A DNA stretch of 64,000 bases from Ruegeria conchae (GTDB lineage Bacteria; Pseudomonadota; Alphaproteobacteria; Rhodobacterales; Rhodobacteraceae): contig NZ_AEYW01000013.1 of NCBI RefSeq assembly GCF_000192475.1, positions 124,001-188,000 of the forward strand. The letters run 5' to 3'. The notes beneath the pieces are model-generated. The model was given only the letters and a program-made list of their open reading frames with translations, searched no databases and was not told the DNA's origin. The translations under genes and the position numbers were made by a program. Below are positions 8,252 through 18,933 of this stretch, in pieces (position 1 is the stretch's first letter; every line of letters starts with the position of its first letter).

Positions 8252-9232
8252 CTAGAATTCAGCGCGCTCCAAGGTGTATCCCGCCTGTTGCAACTGGTTT
8301 AGCAAGCCGTAGTCATTGCTTAGATGTCCGGCCCCAACAGCGATGACTGCGGTCTGATCCTTCAGGCTCAAAATTATTTCCATCCAATTTGCGTTGCGCT
8401 GTACCAGAAGCTGATCCTCAAAACTCTGCCATTCGGCATCAAACTCCTCGGGTGTCAGTCCTGATGCTTCAAGCCCCTGTATCTTGGCCAATTCCATGAT
8501 TGCGGCGTGCTGTTCCTCGATATACGCATTCGCCATGGTGATCATTTGATCGTCACCCGCCTCCAGTGCGCCTGACATCCGGGTCAGCGAGGCAACCTGA
8601 TCTTCCAACGAATGACTGTCGAACATGACAATCAAGTCCTCGATGCGTTCGAGCGAATACTGAGGAATTTGATGTTCATCGGCCAATTCGGTCAAGCGCG
8701 TATCCATGCCCCGATCGAAATCGGGGGTATTCATCAGGCAAGGCGGAATGCCAAGCATCATGCTCAGGAACCAAGGGCGCATCTTCGCAGCCATCCAACT
8801 GGGGATCCCGCGATCAGCCAGCGTTTGTGATAACGCGGCCCAATCTTCTTCTGACATCAGATCGATCAAAGTCGGCCCTGATGTGATCAATACCGGGCTG
8901 AGGTCCTCGGCCAGGTCTTTCTCGAAAGCCTCCATCTCTGACTTTGTAACTTCAAAGTAGAACGCGTCGACCTGGCTCAGGATTGGCGCCAATCTATCAA
9001 CCACTGGCCCCATTCGCGCATCGTTGGTGTGCAGAGTGCCGATCAAATGCAGCACAGTGTCGTCCTTCGTGGCGATCCAGTGATTGCCTTCCGGAAATGG
9101 AATAGCGCGAAGCGTCTCGTCCAGCTCAGCCTGAGCTTCGGTCGGCAGATCAAGCCTCAGATCTCGCCCCTCACATGCTGCTTGCGCGGTGATAGGAAAT
9201 AATAGGCAAAGACAAATGCTGAGCAGACGCAT
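8252..9232 (-). CDS. Exported TraB/GumN family protein
   Basis: This 326-residue protein begins with a Sec signal peptide (MRLLSICLCLLFPITAQA, cleavage near residue 18-20), so it is periplasmic. The TraB/GumN fold is indicated by LHLIGTLHTNDARM, a YFEV strand with a conserved glutamate, and the C-terminal AVIAVGAGHLSNDYGLLNQLQ. The family resembles erythromycin-esterase and TIKI-type metalloproteases; the GTLH and GAGH motifs are the proposed metal-site segments. The exact activity in bacteria is unsettled. The start is chosen at 9232 because the signal peptide starts there and GAAGGAA lies just upstream. It appears monocistronic. Confidence 0.82.
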   Translation of the reverse strand: MRLLSICLCLLFPITAQAACEGRDLRLDLPTEAQAELDETLRAIPFPEGNHWIATKDDTVLHLIGTLHTNDARMGPVVDRLAPILSQVDAFYFEVTKSEMEAFEKDLAEDLSPVLITSGPTLIDLMSEEDWAALSQTLADRGIPSWMAAKMRPWFLSMMLGIPPCLMNTPDFDRGMDTRLTELADEHQIPQYSLERIEDLIVMFDSHSLEDQVASLTRMSGALEAGDDQMITMANAYIEEQHAAIMELAKIQGLEASGLTPEEFDAEWQSFEDQLLVQRNANWMEIILSLKDQTAVIAVGAGHLSNDYGLLNQLQQAGYTLERAEF

Positions 9233-9353
9233 GGGATTCCTTCCGCAGCTTGCGACGATGCCCAATTCATACCCCTGCCTTCTTACCGCCTGCAACGTGG
9301 TTTGTTATCAAGCAGCGGCTGGCAATCTGCGCGAAACCGCATAGCATGGCCTC

Positions 9354-10028
9354 ATGAAGCTTGAGCAAGATCTCTACCCTCCAATCAAAGCGTTGTTGGA
9401 ACGACAGGGCTATACCGTGAAAGGAGAGGTCGGCGCTGCCGACATCATGGCCGTACGCGATGGCGAAGACTTGGTGATCGTCGAACTCAAACTGCGCTTT
9501 AACCTTGCGCTGTTTCATCAGGCCATCACGCGCCTGAAAGTGACCGATCAAGTCTACATCGGGGTCTGTAAGCCTAAAGGGCGAATGGCGCGACGGGCTT
9601 TGAAGGACAATCTGGCGATGTGTCGCCGTTTGGGCCTTGGCCTGATCACCGTGCGCCCGGATGGTACGGTTGAGGTTCAATGCGACCCTGGCCCATATAC
9701 GCCACGCAAAGACAAGGTGAAAGCCAAGCGATTGCTGCGCGAGTTTGAGAGGCTGCAGGGCGATCCGAATGCAGGCGGTGCCACGCGCCATGGTATTGTG
9801 ACGGCCTATCGGCAAGATGCGCTTAAATGCGCGGCACATCTGGCTGAACATGGCGCGGTCAAAGGGGCAACGGTGGCAAAGGCGACGGGGGTCCAAACAG
9901 CCACGCGCCTGATGTATGACAACCACTACGGCTGGTTCGATAAGGTGGAGAAAGGCGTATATGCCCTATCTGCCTCGGGGGTCGAAGGATTGAAACATTG
10001 GGCATATAGCTGGGAAGAAGCGGAATAG
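9354..10028 (+). CDS. DUF2161 family, putative PD-(D/E)XK phosphodiesterase
   Basis: This 224-residue protein has an N-terminal nuclease-like core: GEVGAADIMAVRDGEDLVIV followed by ELKLRF, a pattern that fits the PD-(D/E)XK arrangement of Glu, Asp and E-x-K. The C-terminal half (about 130-224) looks like a winged-helix region, with VTAYRQDALKCAAHL and a Trp-rich end. The family is common in alphaproteobacteria and has no established function; nuclease activity is inference from the core motif. No partner methyltransferase or restriction system is adjacent. No signal peptide is present. The ribosome-binding site is weak, but the ATG at 9354 is the first in frame. Confidence 0.8.
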   Translation: MKLEQDLYPPIKALLERQGYTVKGEVGAADIMAVRDGEDLVIVELKLRFNLALFHQAITRLKVTDQVYIGVCKPKGRMARRALKDNLAMCRRLGLGLITVRPDGTVEVQCDPGPYTPRKDKVKAKRLLREFERLQGDPNAGGATRHGIVTAYRQDALKCAAHLAEHGAVKGATVAKATGVQTATRLMYDNHYGWFDKVEKGVYALSASGVEGLKHWAYSWEEAE

Positions 10029-10053
10029 CCGACTTGCCGCGTGCTAAAGGTGA

Positions 10054-10935
10054 TCAGTCAATCCGTGCGCTAATCTCGGCGATCATCGCTTGGCCAATGT
10101 CCGAGAGGACCGCGTTGCGTTCAGGAAATGACGCATCGCTTTCAGTCAGATAGATGGCTGCCATATATGTTCGTGGTTCAGGTGTCTGCAAAAAGGCGAT
10201 GATCGCGCGGCTGCCGTAACCTCCTGCTCCGGTTTTGTCGCCAATTATCCAACTATTTGGCAGATGAGCGCGGATAAGCCCGTCGGCCACCTGATCATCA
10301 ATCATCCATTGCCCAAGCTGCGCGGCTGAGGCGGGTGAAAGCACCTCGTCGAATAACAGCCGTTCTATTGTCTCCAGTATTGCCCGTGGTGTCGTTGTAT
10401 CACGCGGGTCGCCAGGGGTGGCTTCGTTCAGGGCAGTCTCCCAACGATCCAGGCGTGTAGTGCCGTCGCCCGTTGCCCGGAGGAACTCGGTCAGCCCGGC
10501 TGGCCCGCCCAGTTGTTTTAACAAGAGGTTGGCCGCTGCGTTGTCGCTGATTGTCATGGTTGCCTGACATAACGCACCAATTGTCATTCCCGTCTCAACG
10601 TGTTCGCTCGTAACTGGTGAGTATTCCACAAGGTCTGATGTCTGAATTGCCACATTTTCTGACAGGTCTACTGCACCAGAATCCACACCTGCCAAAATCG
10701 CGCCGCACAAGAGTGGCTTGAATGTACTGGACATCGGGAACAGCTCATCGGCCCGATGCGAGACTTCCCAAGCAGCGTCAGTTTCATACAGAAGGACGCC
10801 AATTCGCGCGTCCAAGCGGTGCTCCCATAATCGGGTGTTTTGGATAAGGGTTTGGGCCTGCGCCATAGCGGCGAAACAGATGATCAGAGCAAGTGAAAGC
10901 ACATTCGCGGCGGCAAGGAACTGGCATCTAGGCAT
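10054..10935 (-). CDS. Class A beta-lactamase
   Basis: This 293-residue serine beta-lactamase is exported by a signal peptide ending near AAMAQA. The class A motifs fall at Ambler positions when counted from the chosen Met: S70-T-F-K73, S130-D-N132, E166-x-x-x-N170 and K234-T-G236. Cys77 and Cys123 could form the TEM-type disulfide. Residue 69 is Ser and 238 is Gly, so the Cys69-Cys238 bridge of class A carbapenemases is absent; Arg follows at the position expected for Arg244. This predicts a penicillinase/early-cephalosporinase profile. GAGGCGG precedes the start at 10935. No mobile element flanks it and no LysR regulator is adjacent, so it looks like a resident chromosomal gene. Confidence 0.9.
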   Translation of the reverse strand: MPRCQFLAAANVLSLALIICFAAMAQAQTLIQNTRLWEHRLDARIGVLLYETDAAWEVSHRADELFPMSSTFKPLLCGAILAGVDSGAVDLSENVAIQTSDLVEYSPVTSEHVETGMTIGALCQATMTISDNAAANLLLKQLGGPAGLTEFLRATGDGTTRLDRWETALNEATPGDPRDTTTPRAILETIERLLFDEVLSPASAAQLGQWMIDDQVADGLIRAHLPNSWIIGDKTGAGGYGSRAIIAFLQTPEPRTYMAAIYLTESDASFPERNAVLSDIGQAMIAEISARID

Positions 10936-11038
10936 CAAAGTTTCCGCCTCAATCAAGGGTGCGACCAGATTAGTCTGCCGGGGTTTTGAGTAAACCAATT
11001 ACTCTGGATTCTTTAAGCTGCAAAAAATATTCATGCAG

Positions 11039-11071
11039 CTTGTTGACTCACTTTGGGTTACTCCCTAGCTA
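11039..11071 (+). promoter_or_regulatory. groESL promoter
   Basis: TTGACT (11043-11048) and TAGCTA (11066-11071) have a 17-base spacer. CTTG at 11039-11042 overlaps the -35 and could serve an RpoH-type -35. The CIRCE operator begins 8 bases downstream, at the expected start of transcription. Confidence 0.55.
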
Positions 11072-11078
11072 TGCGTCG

Positions 11079-11105
11079 TTATCACTCATGAGACCCGAGT
11101 GCTAA
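11079..11105 (+). promoter_or_regulatory. CIRCE element (HrcA operator)
   Basis: TTATCACTC and GAGTGCTAA are separated by nine bases. This differs by one base from the consensus TTAGCACTC-N9-GAGTGCTAA. Its place between promoter and groES predicts repression by HrcA, with release on heat stress. Confidence 0.92.
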
Positions 11106-11163
11106 CGCCTCGTCAGTCGGCGAGGGGAGGATAAACAAACTTTGAGCCCAAGGAGCTGCAAAG

Positions 11164-11451
11164 ATGGCATTGAAACCGCTTCACGACCGTGTGCTGGTTC
11201 GTCGCGTAGAAAGCGAAGAGAAAACCGCTGGTGGTCTGATTATTCCCGATAGCGCAAAAGAAAAGCCCAGCGAAGGCGAAGTCGTCGCAACCGGCGAAGG
11301 CGCGCGCAAGGACAGCGGCGAACTGATCGCGATGGCTGTAAAAGCTGGTGACAAGATCCTGTTCGGCAAATGGTCGGGCACCGAGGTTCAGGTCAACGGC
11401 GAAGAGCTGCTGATGATGAAAGAAAGCGACATCATGGGGATCATCGAGTAA
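11164..11451 (+). CDS. groES: Co-chaperonin GroES
   Basis: This 95-residue Hsp10 forms the heptameric lid of the GroEL folding chamber. The N-terminal [21 protein letters not shown], the mobile loop around [15 protein letters not shown], and the C-terminal strand with DIMGIIE are canonical. It is the first gene of a two-gene operon with groEL 55 bases downstream, controlled by a CIRCE element in its leader. AAGGAG lies about 7 bases before the ATG. Confidence 0.97.
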   Translation: MALKPLHDRVLVRRVESEEKTAGGLIIPDSAKEKPSEGEVVATGEGARKDSGELIAMAVKAGDKILFGKWSGTEVQVNGEELLMMKESDIMGIIE

Positions 11452-11470
11452 GCCCAAGCGCTTTCTCTGA

Positions 11471-13150
<1,680 letters not shown>

Positions 13151-13176
13151 GCTGCTTGGGCCATAGTGCTTATCGA

Positions 13177-13204
13177 CGGGGTCGCCTTTGGGCGGCCCCG
13201 TTTT
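13177..13204 (+). terminator. Rho-independent terminator of groESL
   Basis: The stem CGGGGtCGCC / GGCGgCCCCG (13177-13186 with 13191-13200) has a TTTG loop and is followed by TTTT. It lies 26 bases after the groEL stop. Confidence 0.85.
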
Positions 13205-13294
13205 AGTTTGCGCTGATAAACACGGCGAGCCGCGTGCTGTGTTCGCGCAGAAAAGTGAGTGTGCAAACCGCGTTGAAACCTCTATGCCGTTGAT

Positions 13295-14137
13295 ATGCGC
13301 CTGTTTCTTTTGACCTCACTGACCATGTGCGCCTTCGCGGCAAACTCGATCCTAAATCGGCTCGCGATTGATAGCGGTGCCAGTGATCCGGCGGGATTTG
13401 CTGTCGTCCGAGTATTGTCTGGTGCTTTGGTTTTGGCTGCACTGGTGGCTATGCGAGGCGGCACAATCCCAGTGTTTAGCCGCCGGCGCATAGCTGGGGC
13501 AGGGTCGCTATTACTCTACATGATCGGATTCTCGGTCGCCTATCTGACGCTCGATGCAGGGCTTGGCGCATTGATCCTGTTTGGAGTGGTGCAGATCACG
13601 ATGTTCGCCATCGGGGCTTTGACTGGCTCGGTACCCATGATGCGGCAGCTACTGGGTGCCGGGGTTGCGCTGGGCGGTCTGGTATTTGTCCTTTGGCCTG
13701 CCGGGCCGGTGCAGGTCGATCCGTTGGGTGCGAGTATGATGACGGCTGCCGGGATTGGATGGGCTATCTATTCCATCTCTGGGCGATCAGAACCAGACGC
13801 GTTGTCGGGAACTGCTGCAAACTTCATTGTGGCTTTGCCATTTACGGCACTCGCCTTGTTCCTAATGGGCAGTGACTGGCATATGACGACGCTAGGCTAT
13901 GTATTGGCGGCGTTATCCGGAGGCGTCACGTCCGGTCTGGGCTATGCGCTGTGGTATCGCGTTGTGCCGCAGCTTTCGCCTGCTGTCGCCGCGATCGTAC
14001 AACTCAGCGTTCCGGTCATCGCCATTGCCGCCGGTATCATTCTGCTATCAGAGTTTGCGAACCTACGGCTGTTGCTAGGAGCAAGTTTTGTGCTGGGCGG
14101 AATTGCGCTGGCAGTGACGCGGCGGCGCGGCGACTAG
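13295..14137 (+). CDS. DMT-superfamily (EamA-type) transporter
   Basis: This 280-residue inner-membrane protein has about ten hydrophobic helices arranged as two EamA repeats, the usual drug/metabolite transporter layout. Recognisable pieces are the first helix with NSILNRLAI, the [16 protein letters not shown] helix, and in the second repeat [16 protein letters not shown] followed by [12 protein letters not shown], near the typical end of EamA domains. Arg-rich loops (RRRIAG, TRRRGD) suggest cytoplasmic faces. Substrates in this family are metabolites or amino acids and cannot be read from sequence. It lies 38 bases before the exported hydrolase gene and may share its transcript. Confidence 0.85.
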   Translation: MRLFLLTSLTMCAFAANSILNRLAIDSGASDPAGFAVVRVLSGALVLAALVAMRGGTIPVFSRRRIAGAGSLLLYMIGFSVAYLTLDAGLGALILFGVVQITMFAIGALTGSVPMMRQLLGAGVALGGLVFVLWPAGPVQVDPLGASMMTAAGIGWAIYSISGRSEPDALSGTAANFIVALPFTALALFLMGSDWHMTTLGYVLAALSGGVTSGLGYALWYRVVPQLSPAVAAIVQLSVPVIAIAAGIILLSEFANLRLLLGASFVLGGIALAVTRRRGD

Positions 14138-14175
14138 GGGTTTTCTCAACTTTGGTTAAGTCTTATTTGGCGGGT

Positions 14176-14949
14176 ATGAAGTTTGTAGCAGCGATCTTTC
14201 TTACTATTGCTCCCTTGGCGGTACAGGCGAAATGCGTCGTGCTGCTCCACGGGCTTGCGCGTACCGAGGCTTCGTTTACCGTCATGGAGCAGCTTTTCCA
14301 TGCCCATGACTATACGGTAATCAGGCCGGGTTACCCATCGACAGATTTGCCGATACCCGAGCTCGCCAACCAGACATTGCCCGATGCTTTCGAGGCCTGT
14401 GGTGACGACACGGTGAACGTCGTGGCCCATTCGATGGGAGGCATTCTGTTACGGTATTGGTTGCAGGATAATGAACCCGAGAAACTTGGGCGCGTCGTTA
14501 TGCTTGGCCCCCCGAACCAAGGCAGCCAACTGGTAGATGAGCTTGGCGCTTGGGAGGTGTTCGGTTTTCTGAATGGACCCGCCGGTCTGGCATTGGGAAC
14601 AGGCCCCGAGGGCATTCCGCGCCGCTTGCCGCCTGTCGACTTCGATCTGGGGGTGATTGCGGGAGAGAATTCTTTAAATCCGCTTTTTTCGTCTCTTATT
14701 GACGGGCCCGATGACGGCAAGGTCTCAATTGAGACTACCAAGGTTGAGGGTATGTCAGATCATATTGTCCTGCCGGTTACCCATACGTTCATGATGAATA
14801 ACCCACGCGTCATGGCGCAGACCCTGCATTTTATCGAATTCGGACAGTTTGATCCCCAGATCACATGGCTTGATGGGGTGATGGATATCATCGATCAGAT
14901 CTGTCTGGGCGAAGATTGCTCGGAACCCGAATCGGAGCGCACTCAATGA
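14176..14949 (+). CDS. Exported alpha/beta hydrolase, lipase-like
   Basis: This 257-residue protein starts with a signal peptide ([18 protein letters not shown]), so it is periplasmic or secreted. The alpha/beta-hydrolase core is visible as [11 protein letters not shown] (oxyanion-hole strand), [14 protein letters not shown] (nucleophile Ser in A-H-S-M-G), and a late histidine in [10 protein letters not shown]. This pattern resembles triacylglycerol lipase or PGAP1-like esterases. Start 14176 has GGCGGG just upstream; a longer open frame from 13951 is antisense-free but overlaps the DMT gene and lacks the signal peptide at its start. Its stop overlaps the phnM start by ATGA, implying translational coupling. 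Confidence 0.82.
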   Translation: MKFVAAIFLTIAPLAVQAKCVVLLHGLARTEASFTVMEQLFHAHDYTVIRPGYPSTDLPIPELANQTLPDAFEACGDDTVNVVAHSMGGILLRYWLQDNEPEKLGRVVMLGPPNQGSQLVDELGAWEVFGFLNGPAGLALGTGPEGIPRRLPPVDFDLGVIAGENSLNPLFSSLIDGPDDGKVSIETTKVEGMSDHIVLPVTHTFMMNNPRVMAQTLHFIEFGQFDPQITWLDGVMDIIDQICLGEDCSEPESERTQ

Positions 14950-16097
14950 GCTCATTGGAACTGACATTGACCGGCGCAGATGTTCTGATGCCGGAGAATG
15001 GGCTTACGAGCGGTGAATTGTCCATCGCAGACGGTCTTGTACAGTCGGGCAGGGCAGGGAGGCAGATTGATTTGTCGGGCTATTTTGTTCTGCCCGGGAT
15101 CATAGATCTGCATGGCGACGGGTTCGAACGCCATATCGCACCGCGTCGTGGCGCGATGAAGCAGATGGCAGAGGGCATTTTGTCGGTTGAGGCGGAATTG
15201 GCGGCAAACGGAATTACGACCGCTGTTCTGGCGCAGTTTCACAGTTGGGAAGGTGGCGTGCGCGGACCAGAATTTGCCGGGCAAGTCTTCGAGGCCATCG
15301 CGGCGGTCCGTGATGATGTGGTGACAGATCTGATCCCACAGCTACGCTTTGAAACCCATATGCTGGACGACTATGAGGGGCTGCCAGAGCTCATTGAAAG
15401 CTGGCAGGTCCCCTACGTGGTCCTAAACGATCATCTGCCTCATGATCGGTTGGCGGAAGGGCGCAAACCACCGCGTCTGACGGGGCAGGCGTTGAAGGCG
15501 GGGCGTAATCCGGAAACCCATTTTGATATGCTGCTATCAATGCACGCACGCAGTACCGAGGTGCCAGCTGCGTTGGATGGGCTTTGCGTTAAACTCACAG
15601 AACGAGGCATACGACTGGGCAGCCATGATGACTCCACTTCTCAGGATCGTACGGTCTGGCGCGATCGCGGTGTCATGATCTCGGAATTCCCCGAAACGCT
15701 TGAAGCCGCCGAAGCCGCCAGAGCGGGTGGGGATCACATCATTCTCGGTTCGCCAAACGTCGTTCGTGGCGGTTCGCATAAAGGGAATGCCAGTGCTTTG
15801 GACCTGATCACAATGGGTCTGTGTGATGCGCTGGCATCGGATTACCACTACCCCAGCCCACGCCGTGCTGCGTTGATGCTGGTTAAATCCGGTTTGCTGG
15901 ATCTCACAAATGCTTGGGCTTTGGTTTCTTCGGGTCCCGCAGAAGTTCTGGGCCTCAAGGATCGTGGAGTACTGCAGCCCGGAAAACGCGCTGATCTTGT
16001 AATATTGGATGCAGCAACCCAACGTGTTGCGGCCACTTTGTCAGGTGGGCGCGTCAGCTACATGTCCGGCGATGTCGCTACGCGGTTTCTAAGCTGA
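14946..16097 (+). CDS. phnM: PhnM-family amidohydrolase (orphan)
   Basis: This 383-residue amidohydrolase-superfamily protein resembles PhnM, the diphosphatase acting on alpha-D-ribose 1-methylphosphonate 5-triphosphate in the C-P lyase pathway. Seen directly are the metal-site start [14 protein letters not shown], the [10 protein letters not shown] strand, [20 protein letters not shown] and DYHYPS, then the C-terminal beta-sandwich [11 protein letters not shown]. The other C-P lyase genes (phnG-L, phnJ, phnN) are not in the window, and the gene is coupled instead to an exported hydrolase and perhaps a DMT transporter. It could be a stand-alone amidohydrolase with a different substrate. The start is fixed by the ATGA overlap. 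Confidence 0.8.
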   Translation: MSSLELTLTGADVLMPENGLTSGELSIADGLVQSGRAGRQIDLSGYFVLPGIIDLHGDGFERHIAPRRGAMKQMAEGILSVEAELAANGITTAVLAQFHSWEGGVRGPEFAGQVFEAIAAVRDDVVTDLIPQLRFETHMLDDYEGLPELIESWQVPYVVLNDHLPHDRLAEGRKPPRLTGQALKAGRNPETHFDMLLSMHARSTEVPAALDGLCVKLTERGIRLGSHDDSTSQDRTVWRDRGVMISEFPETLEAAEAARAGGDHIILGSPNVVRGGSHKGNASALDLITMGLCDALASDYHYPSPRRAALMLVKSGLLDLTNAWALVSSGPAEVLGLKDRGVLQPGKRADLVILDAATQRVAATLSGGRVSYMSGDVATRFLS

Positions 16098-16103
16098 TCC
16101 CAG

Positions 16104-16126
16104 CTTCATCGGGCTAAAAATATCCC
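16104..16126 (-). repeat. Dispersed intergenic repeat, copy 2
   Basis: On the minus strand this reads GGGATATTTTTAGCCCGATG and continues AAG. It aligns with copy 1 (7144-7166) at 19 of 23 positions. It lies between the convergent phnM and purK genes. Confidence 0.6.
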
Positions 16127-16159
16127 CGCCAGAGGCATCGAGCGACAGCGCGATTACTT

Positions 16160-17227
16160 CTAACGCACGATACGATTGAAATGCCCCATCTTGCGGCCCA
16201 CCTTGACGTCGGTCTTGCCGTAGAGATGCAGCGCGATATCCCGCTCACGCGCAAGCTCGGGCACGCGGTCCATGTCGTGACCTATTAAGTTCTCCATCAC
16301 AACGTCCGAGTGCCTTTGCCCGTCGCCCAGTGGCCAACCTGTCACTGCTCGAATATGTTGCTCGAACTGATCTACGGCACAACCATTCTGCGTCCAATGA
16401 CCCGAGTTGTGAACCCGAGGCGCGATTTCGTTCACGATTAAGCCTTCAGGCGTCACGAACAGTTCAACTCCCATCACGCCAACATAATCCAGCGCGTTCA
16501 GGATATTGGCTGCGAGTAAAACAGCGTCTGTTCGTTGCGCCGGAGACAGGCGTGCTGGGATTGTGGTCGTATGCAGGATACCGTCACGATGCACGTTCTC
16601 TCCGGGATCGAAACAGGCGACCTGACCGTCGAGGCCACGCGCTGCGATAACCGACACTTCATGGCTGAATTCCACGAACCCTTCCAGAATGGACGGCGCA
16701 CCTGCCATATCACCCAAAGCTGCCTCGGCGTCGTCGGGTGTACGCAGGCGGGCTTGCCCTTTGCCGTCATATCCAAAGCGGCGGGTTTTCAGGATCGCAG
16801 GGGTGCCGATTTCATCAATTGCAGCCTGCAGACTGTTCAGATCGGTAATGTCTGCAAAGGGCGCAGTTTTAAGGCCCAGACCTCGCAGAAAGGTCTTCTC
16901 AGTCAGCCGGTCCTGACTGACCCGCAGCGCCTCACGGCCGGGGCGGATTGGGCGATGTGCTTCAAGCAGATCCAGCGCCTGAGTGGGGATGTTTTCGAAT
17001 TCATAGGTGATGACGTCTACCGATTCCGCAAAGGCCTTGAGAGCGTTCTCATCATCATACGCAGCGGTTGTGACACGATCCGCCACCTGTCCGGCGGGCG
17101 GGTTCGTACCTGGTTCAAAGATATGAGCCTTGAAGCCCAGTCGTGCTGCGGCGACCGACAGCATACGGCCCAGCTGGCCACCGCCCAGTATTCCGATCGT
17201 TGCACCGGTCGGGAGCATATCTGCCAT
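16160..17227 (-). CDS. purK: 5-(carboxyamino)imidazole ribonucleotide synthase
   Basis: This 355-residue ATP-grasp enzyme carboxylates AIR to N5-CAIR in de novo purine synthesis. The N-terminal preATP-grasp fold shows TIGILGGGQLGRMLS; the ATP-grasp part shows RRFGYDGKGQ and EGFVEFSHEVSVI, and the metal-site strand GLIVNEIAPRVHNSGHWT is characteristic. It follows the reductase-like gene by two bases and purE one gene further up, all on the minus strand, forming a purE-x-purK operon. Its product is the PurE substrate. The C-terminus GHFNRIVR is standard for the family. Confidence 0.95.
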   Translation of the reverse strand: MADMLPTGATIGILGGGQLGRMLSVAAARLGFKAHIFEPGTNPPAGQVADRVTTAAYDDENALKAFAESVDVITYEFENIPTQALDLLEAHRPIRPGREALRVSQDRLTEKTFLRGLGLKTAPFADITDLNSLQAAIDEIGTPAILKTRRFGYDGKGQARLRTPDDAEAALGDMAGAPSILEGFVEFSHEVSVIAARGLDGQVACFDPGENVHRDGILHTTTIPARLSPAQRTDAVLLAANILNALDYVGVMGVELFVTPEGLIVNEIAPRVHNSGHWTQNGCAVDQFEQHIRAVTGWPLGDGQRHSDVVMENLIGHDMDRVPELARERDIALHLYGKTDVKVGRKMGHFNRIVR

Positions 17228-17229
17228 CG

Positions 17230-17985
17230 TTACGTCTCCAATCGTTTGCCAATCGCTGTAAGAGCGCTGCGCAAAGCATCATGCGCGCCCTCGGACTGCA
17301 AGGTATCTGTCATCTGAAGGCTTAGCGTGCCTTCGGTCGCAAGTGCGTCGCGCTCTGTAGCCAATTGACCCGCTTGCCCTTTCTGCGTGGCTTCAAGGAA
17401 ACCTGACATCAGTTGAGTGATGTAGAACTCGGCACCGTGTTCGTCGCCGGTTTGCTCGGCCAGCCATCCTGCACCGGTTGCCATCAGATCCAGTAGGCCT
17501 GGCACCATGGCGCAGATTGCGAAATGGGCGTTCAATGCCGTCTCGTCAGCGACTTTTACCACGGGGTTTTCTGGCTCAAATAACTCGGCCAGCAAGCGAT
17601 CATTGCCGTAGGCGGCGAGTGGGCATCCTCCGGTCTGCAAAAATCCCAACGGGATGGTCTGCACGAAATTTGATGCTGGAGCGCATAGTGTTGCAAGCTG
17701 GGTCTGAGGCACCGCAGCCATCACAGATACGATCTGCTGATCAGAGCGAAAGGTCAGCGGGCTTAGAACGTCTTCTGCAATATGTGGGCGCAGGCAGAGG
17801 AACACGATGTCTGAGCCATCAAGTACCTCCTGCGGAGTGCCGACGCCGACTCCAAGCTCTGCCTTCAAGGCCTCGGAAACCTGCGCGTTGCGCTCGGTGA
17901 CACAAATTTCATGACCTTTTGAAGCCATTAATCGTGCAATCGGCGCCGCGATGTGGCCGGTGCCGATGATGCCGATGCGGCTCAT
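17230..17985 (-). CDS. NAD(P)-binding, pyrroline-5-carboxylate reductase-like protein between purE and purK
   Basis: This 251-residue protein begins with a Rossmann fold ([20 protein letters not shown]) and has the P5C-reductase-type second strand [16 protein letters not shown] and [10 protein letters not shown], then a helical C-terminal domain. It is not the housekeeping ProC: a canonical proC lies at 32878-33693, and this protein lacks ProC's conserved SGSGPAY segment. The ATG overlaps the purE stop (ATGA) and the stop lies two bases before purK, so all three genes should be translated as a unit. The substrate is unknown; an oxidoreductase acting on an imino or beta-hydroxy acid is a guess from the fold. 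Confidence 0.78.
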   Translation of the reverse strand: MSRIGIIGTGHIAAPIARLMASKGHEICVTERNAQVSEALKAELGVGVGTPQEVLDGSDIVFLCLRPHIAEDVLSPLTFRSDQQIVSVMAAVPQTQLATLCAPASNFVQTIPLGFLQTGGCPLAAYGNDRLLAELFEPENPVVKVADETALNAHFAICAMVPGLLDLMATGAGWLAEQTGDEHGAEFYITQLMSGFLEATQKGQAGQLATERDALATEGTLSLQMTDTLQSEGAHDALRSALTAIGKRLET

Positions 17986-18467
17986 CCCTGCGGTTCCTCG
18001 GGAATCGAGGCCGAGAGCGCCTCGCGCCAAGCCTCCAACCGATCCGCCAGTGCCGCATCCTGTAGCGCTAGTATTCCCGCAGCCATCAGCCCCGCATTGG
18101 CCCCACCGGCCGAGCCGATCGCCATGGTCGCCACCGGAAAGCCTTTGGGCATCTGCACGATCGAATAGAGCGAATCCACGCCCGACAGTGCGCGTGTCTG
18201 CACAGGCACACCAATCACCGGTACGCGGGTTTTTGACGCCATCATGCCGGGCAAATGCGCTGCGCCGCCCGCACCTGCGATAATCACGTTTAAGCCGCGC
18301 GAAACAGCGGATTTTCCATAGTCCCAAAGACGGTCTGGCGTGCGATGAGCCGAGACGATGCGTGCCTCATATGCGATACCCAATTCATCCAGAATGTCGG
18401 CGGCCTCTTTCATCGTGGGCCAGTCGGACTGGCTGCCCATGATGATCCCTACTTTCACATCGCTCAT
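17982..18467 (-). CDS. purE: N5-carboxyaminoimidazole ribonucleotide mutase
   Basis: This 161-residue enzyme converts N5-CAIR to CAIR in purine synthesis and works as an octamer in the cytoplasm. Visible motifs are [36 protein letters not shown] and the [13 protein letters not shown] segment, all typical of class I PurE. The start MSDVKVGI at 18467 gives the normal length; a longer frame from 18518 adds non-conserved residues. First gene of the purE-(reductase-like)-purK operon. Confidence 0.96.
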   Translation of the reverse strand: MSDVKVGIIMGSQSDWPTMKEAADILDELGIAYEARIVSAHRTPDRLWDYGKSAVSRGLNVIIAGAGGAAHLPGMMASKTRVPVIGVPVQTRALSGVDSLYSIVQMPKGFPVATMAIGSAGGANAGLMAAGILALQDAALADRLEAWREALSASIPEEPQG

Positions 18468-18544
18468 AGCTACTGTGCCCCTGCCTTCGGAAAGAGCGCG
18501 CACTATAGCCAAATCCACTTATGTGGCAATGCGGTACACGCGCT

Positions 18545-18769
18545 TCAGGCGATGATATCTGGGGTTAAACGGTCTTCGATCAGACGAATAATGTCTTTCA
18601 GGCGCAGTTTCTGCTTTTTCAGTCGTTTGATCGTCAGCTGGTCCGAGGTTCCCTTGGCCTGCAGAGCTTCAATTGCCTCGTCCAGATCGCGGTGCTGGCG
18701 GCGAAAAACCTCCAACTCAACACGCAGGACTTCATCGGTTTTCATCGAAAGATCGGTGGGCGCGTTCAT
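18545..18769 (-). CDS. YdcH family protein (DUF465)
   Basis: This 74-residue protein is highly charged and probably a helical hairpin or coiled coil. The DUF465 signature is seen in LRRQHRDLDEAI-like residues (VFRRQHRDLDEAIEAL) and the basic KRLKKQKLRLKDII helix. Such small proteins are widespread in proteobacteria; their role is not established. It sits 77 bases upstream of purE on the same strand and might be the leader gene of that operon, or independent. Confidence 0.85.
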   Translation of the reverse strand: MNAPTDLSMKTDEVLRVELEVFRRQHRDLDEAIEALQAKGTSDQLTIKRLKKQKLRLKDIIRLIEDRLTPDIIA

Positions 18770-18836
18770 TGGCGACTCAGTAGCTCATGTGGTGCTTTAC
18801 ACACAAGATAGTGTGTCAGGCTTTATCCGGCCAGAC

Positions 18837-18873
18837 CTTGTGGACATCCCTGTATCTTCCCATATTCTATAAT
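18837..18873 (+). promoter_or_regulatory. Promoter of hsp20, possible heat-shock type
   Basis: CTTG at 18837-18840 and CCCATAT at 18859-18865 resemble an RpoH (sigma-32) promoter with a slightly long spacer. A perfect TATAAT (18868-18873) overlaps downstream but has no good -35 at 17 bases. The gene it precedes is a small heat-shock protein, which favours RpoH control. Confidence 0.45.
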
Positions 18874-18933
18874 ACGCGGTTGCCAGAACGGGGCCGCACA
18901 AAACGTCGCTTTGACAAAGAAGGACGAAAATAC

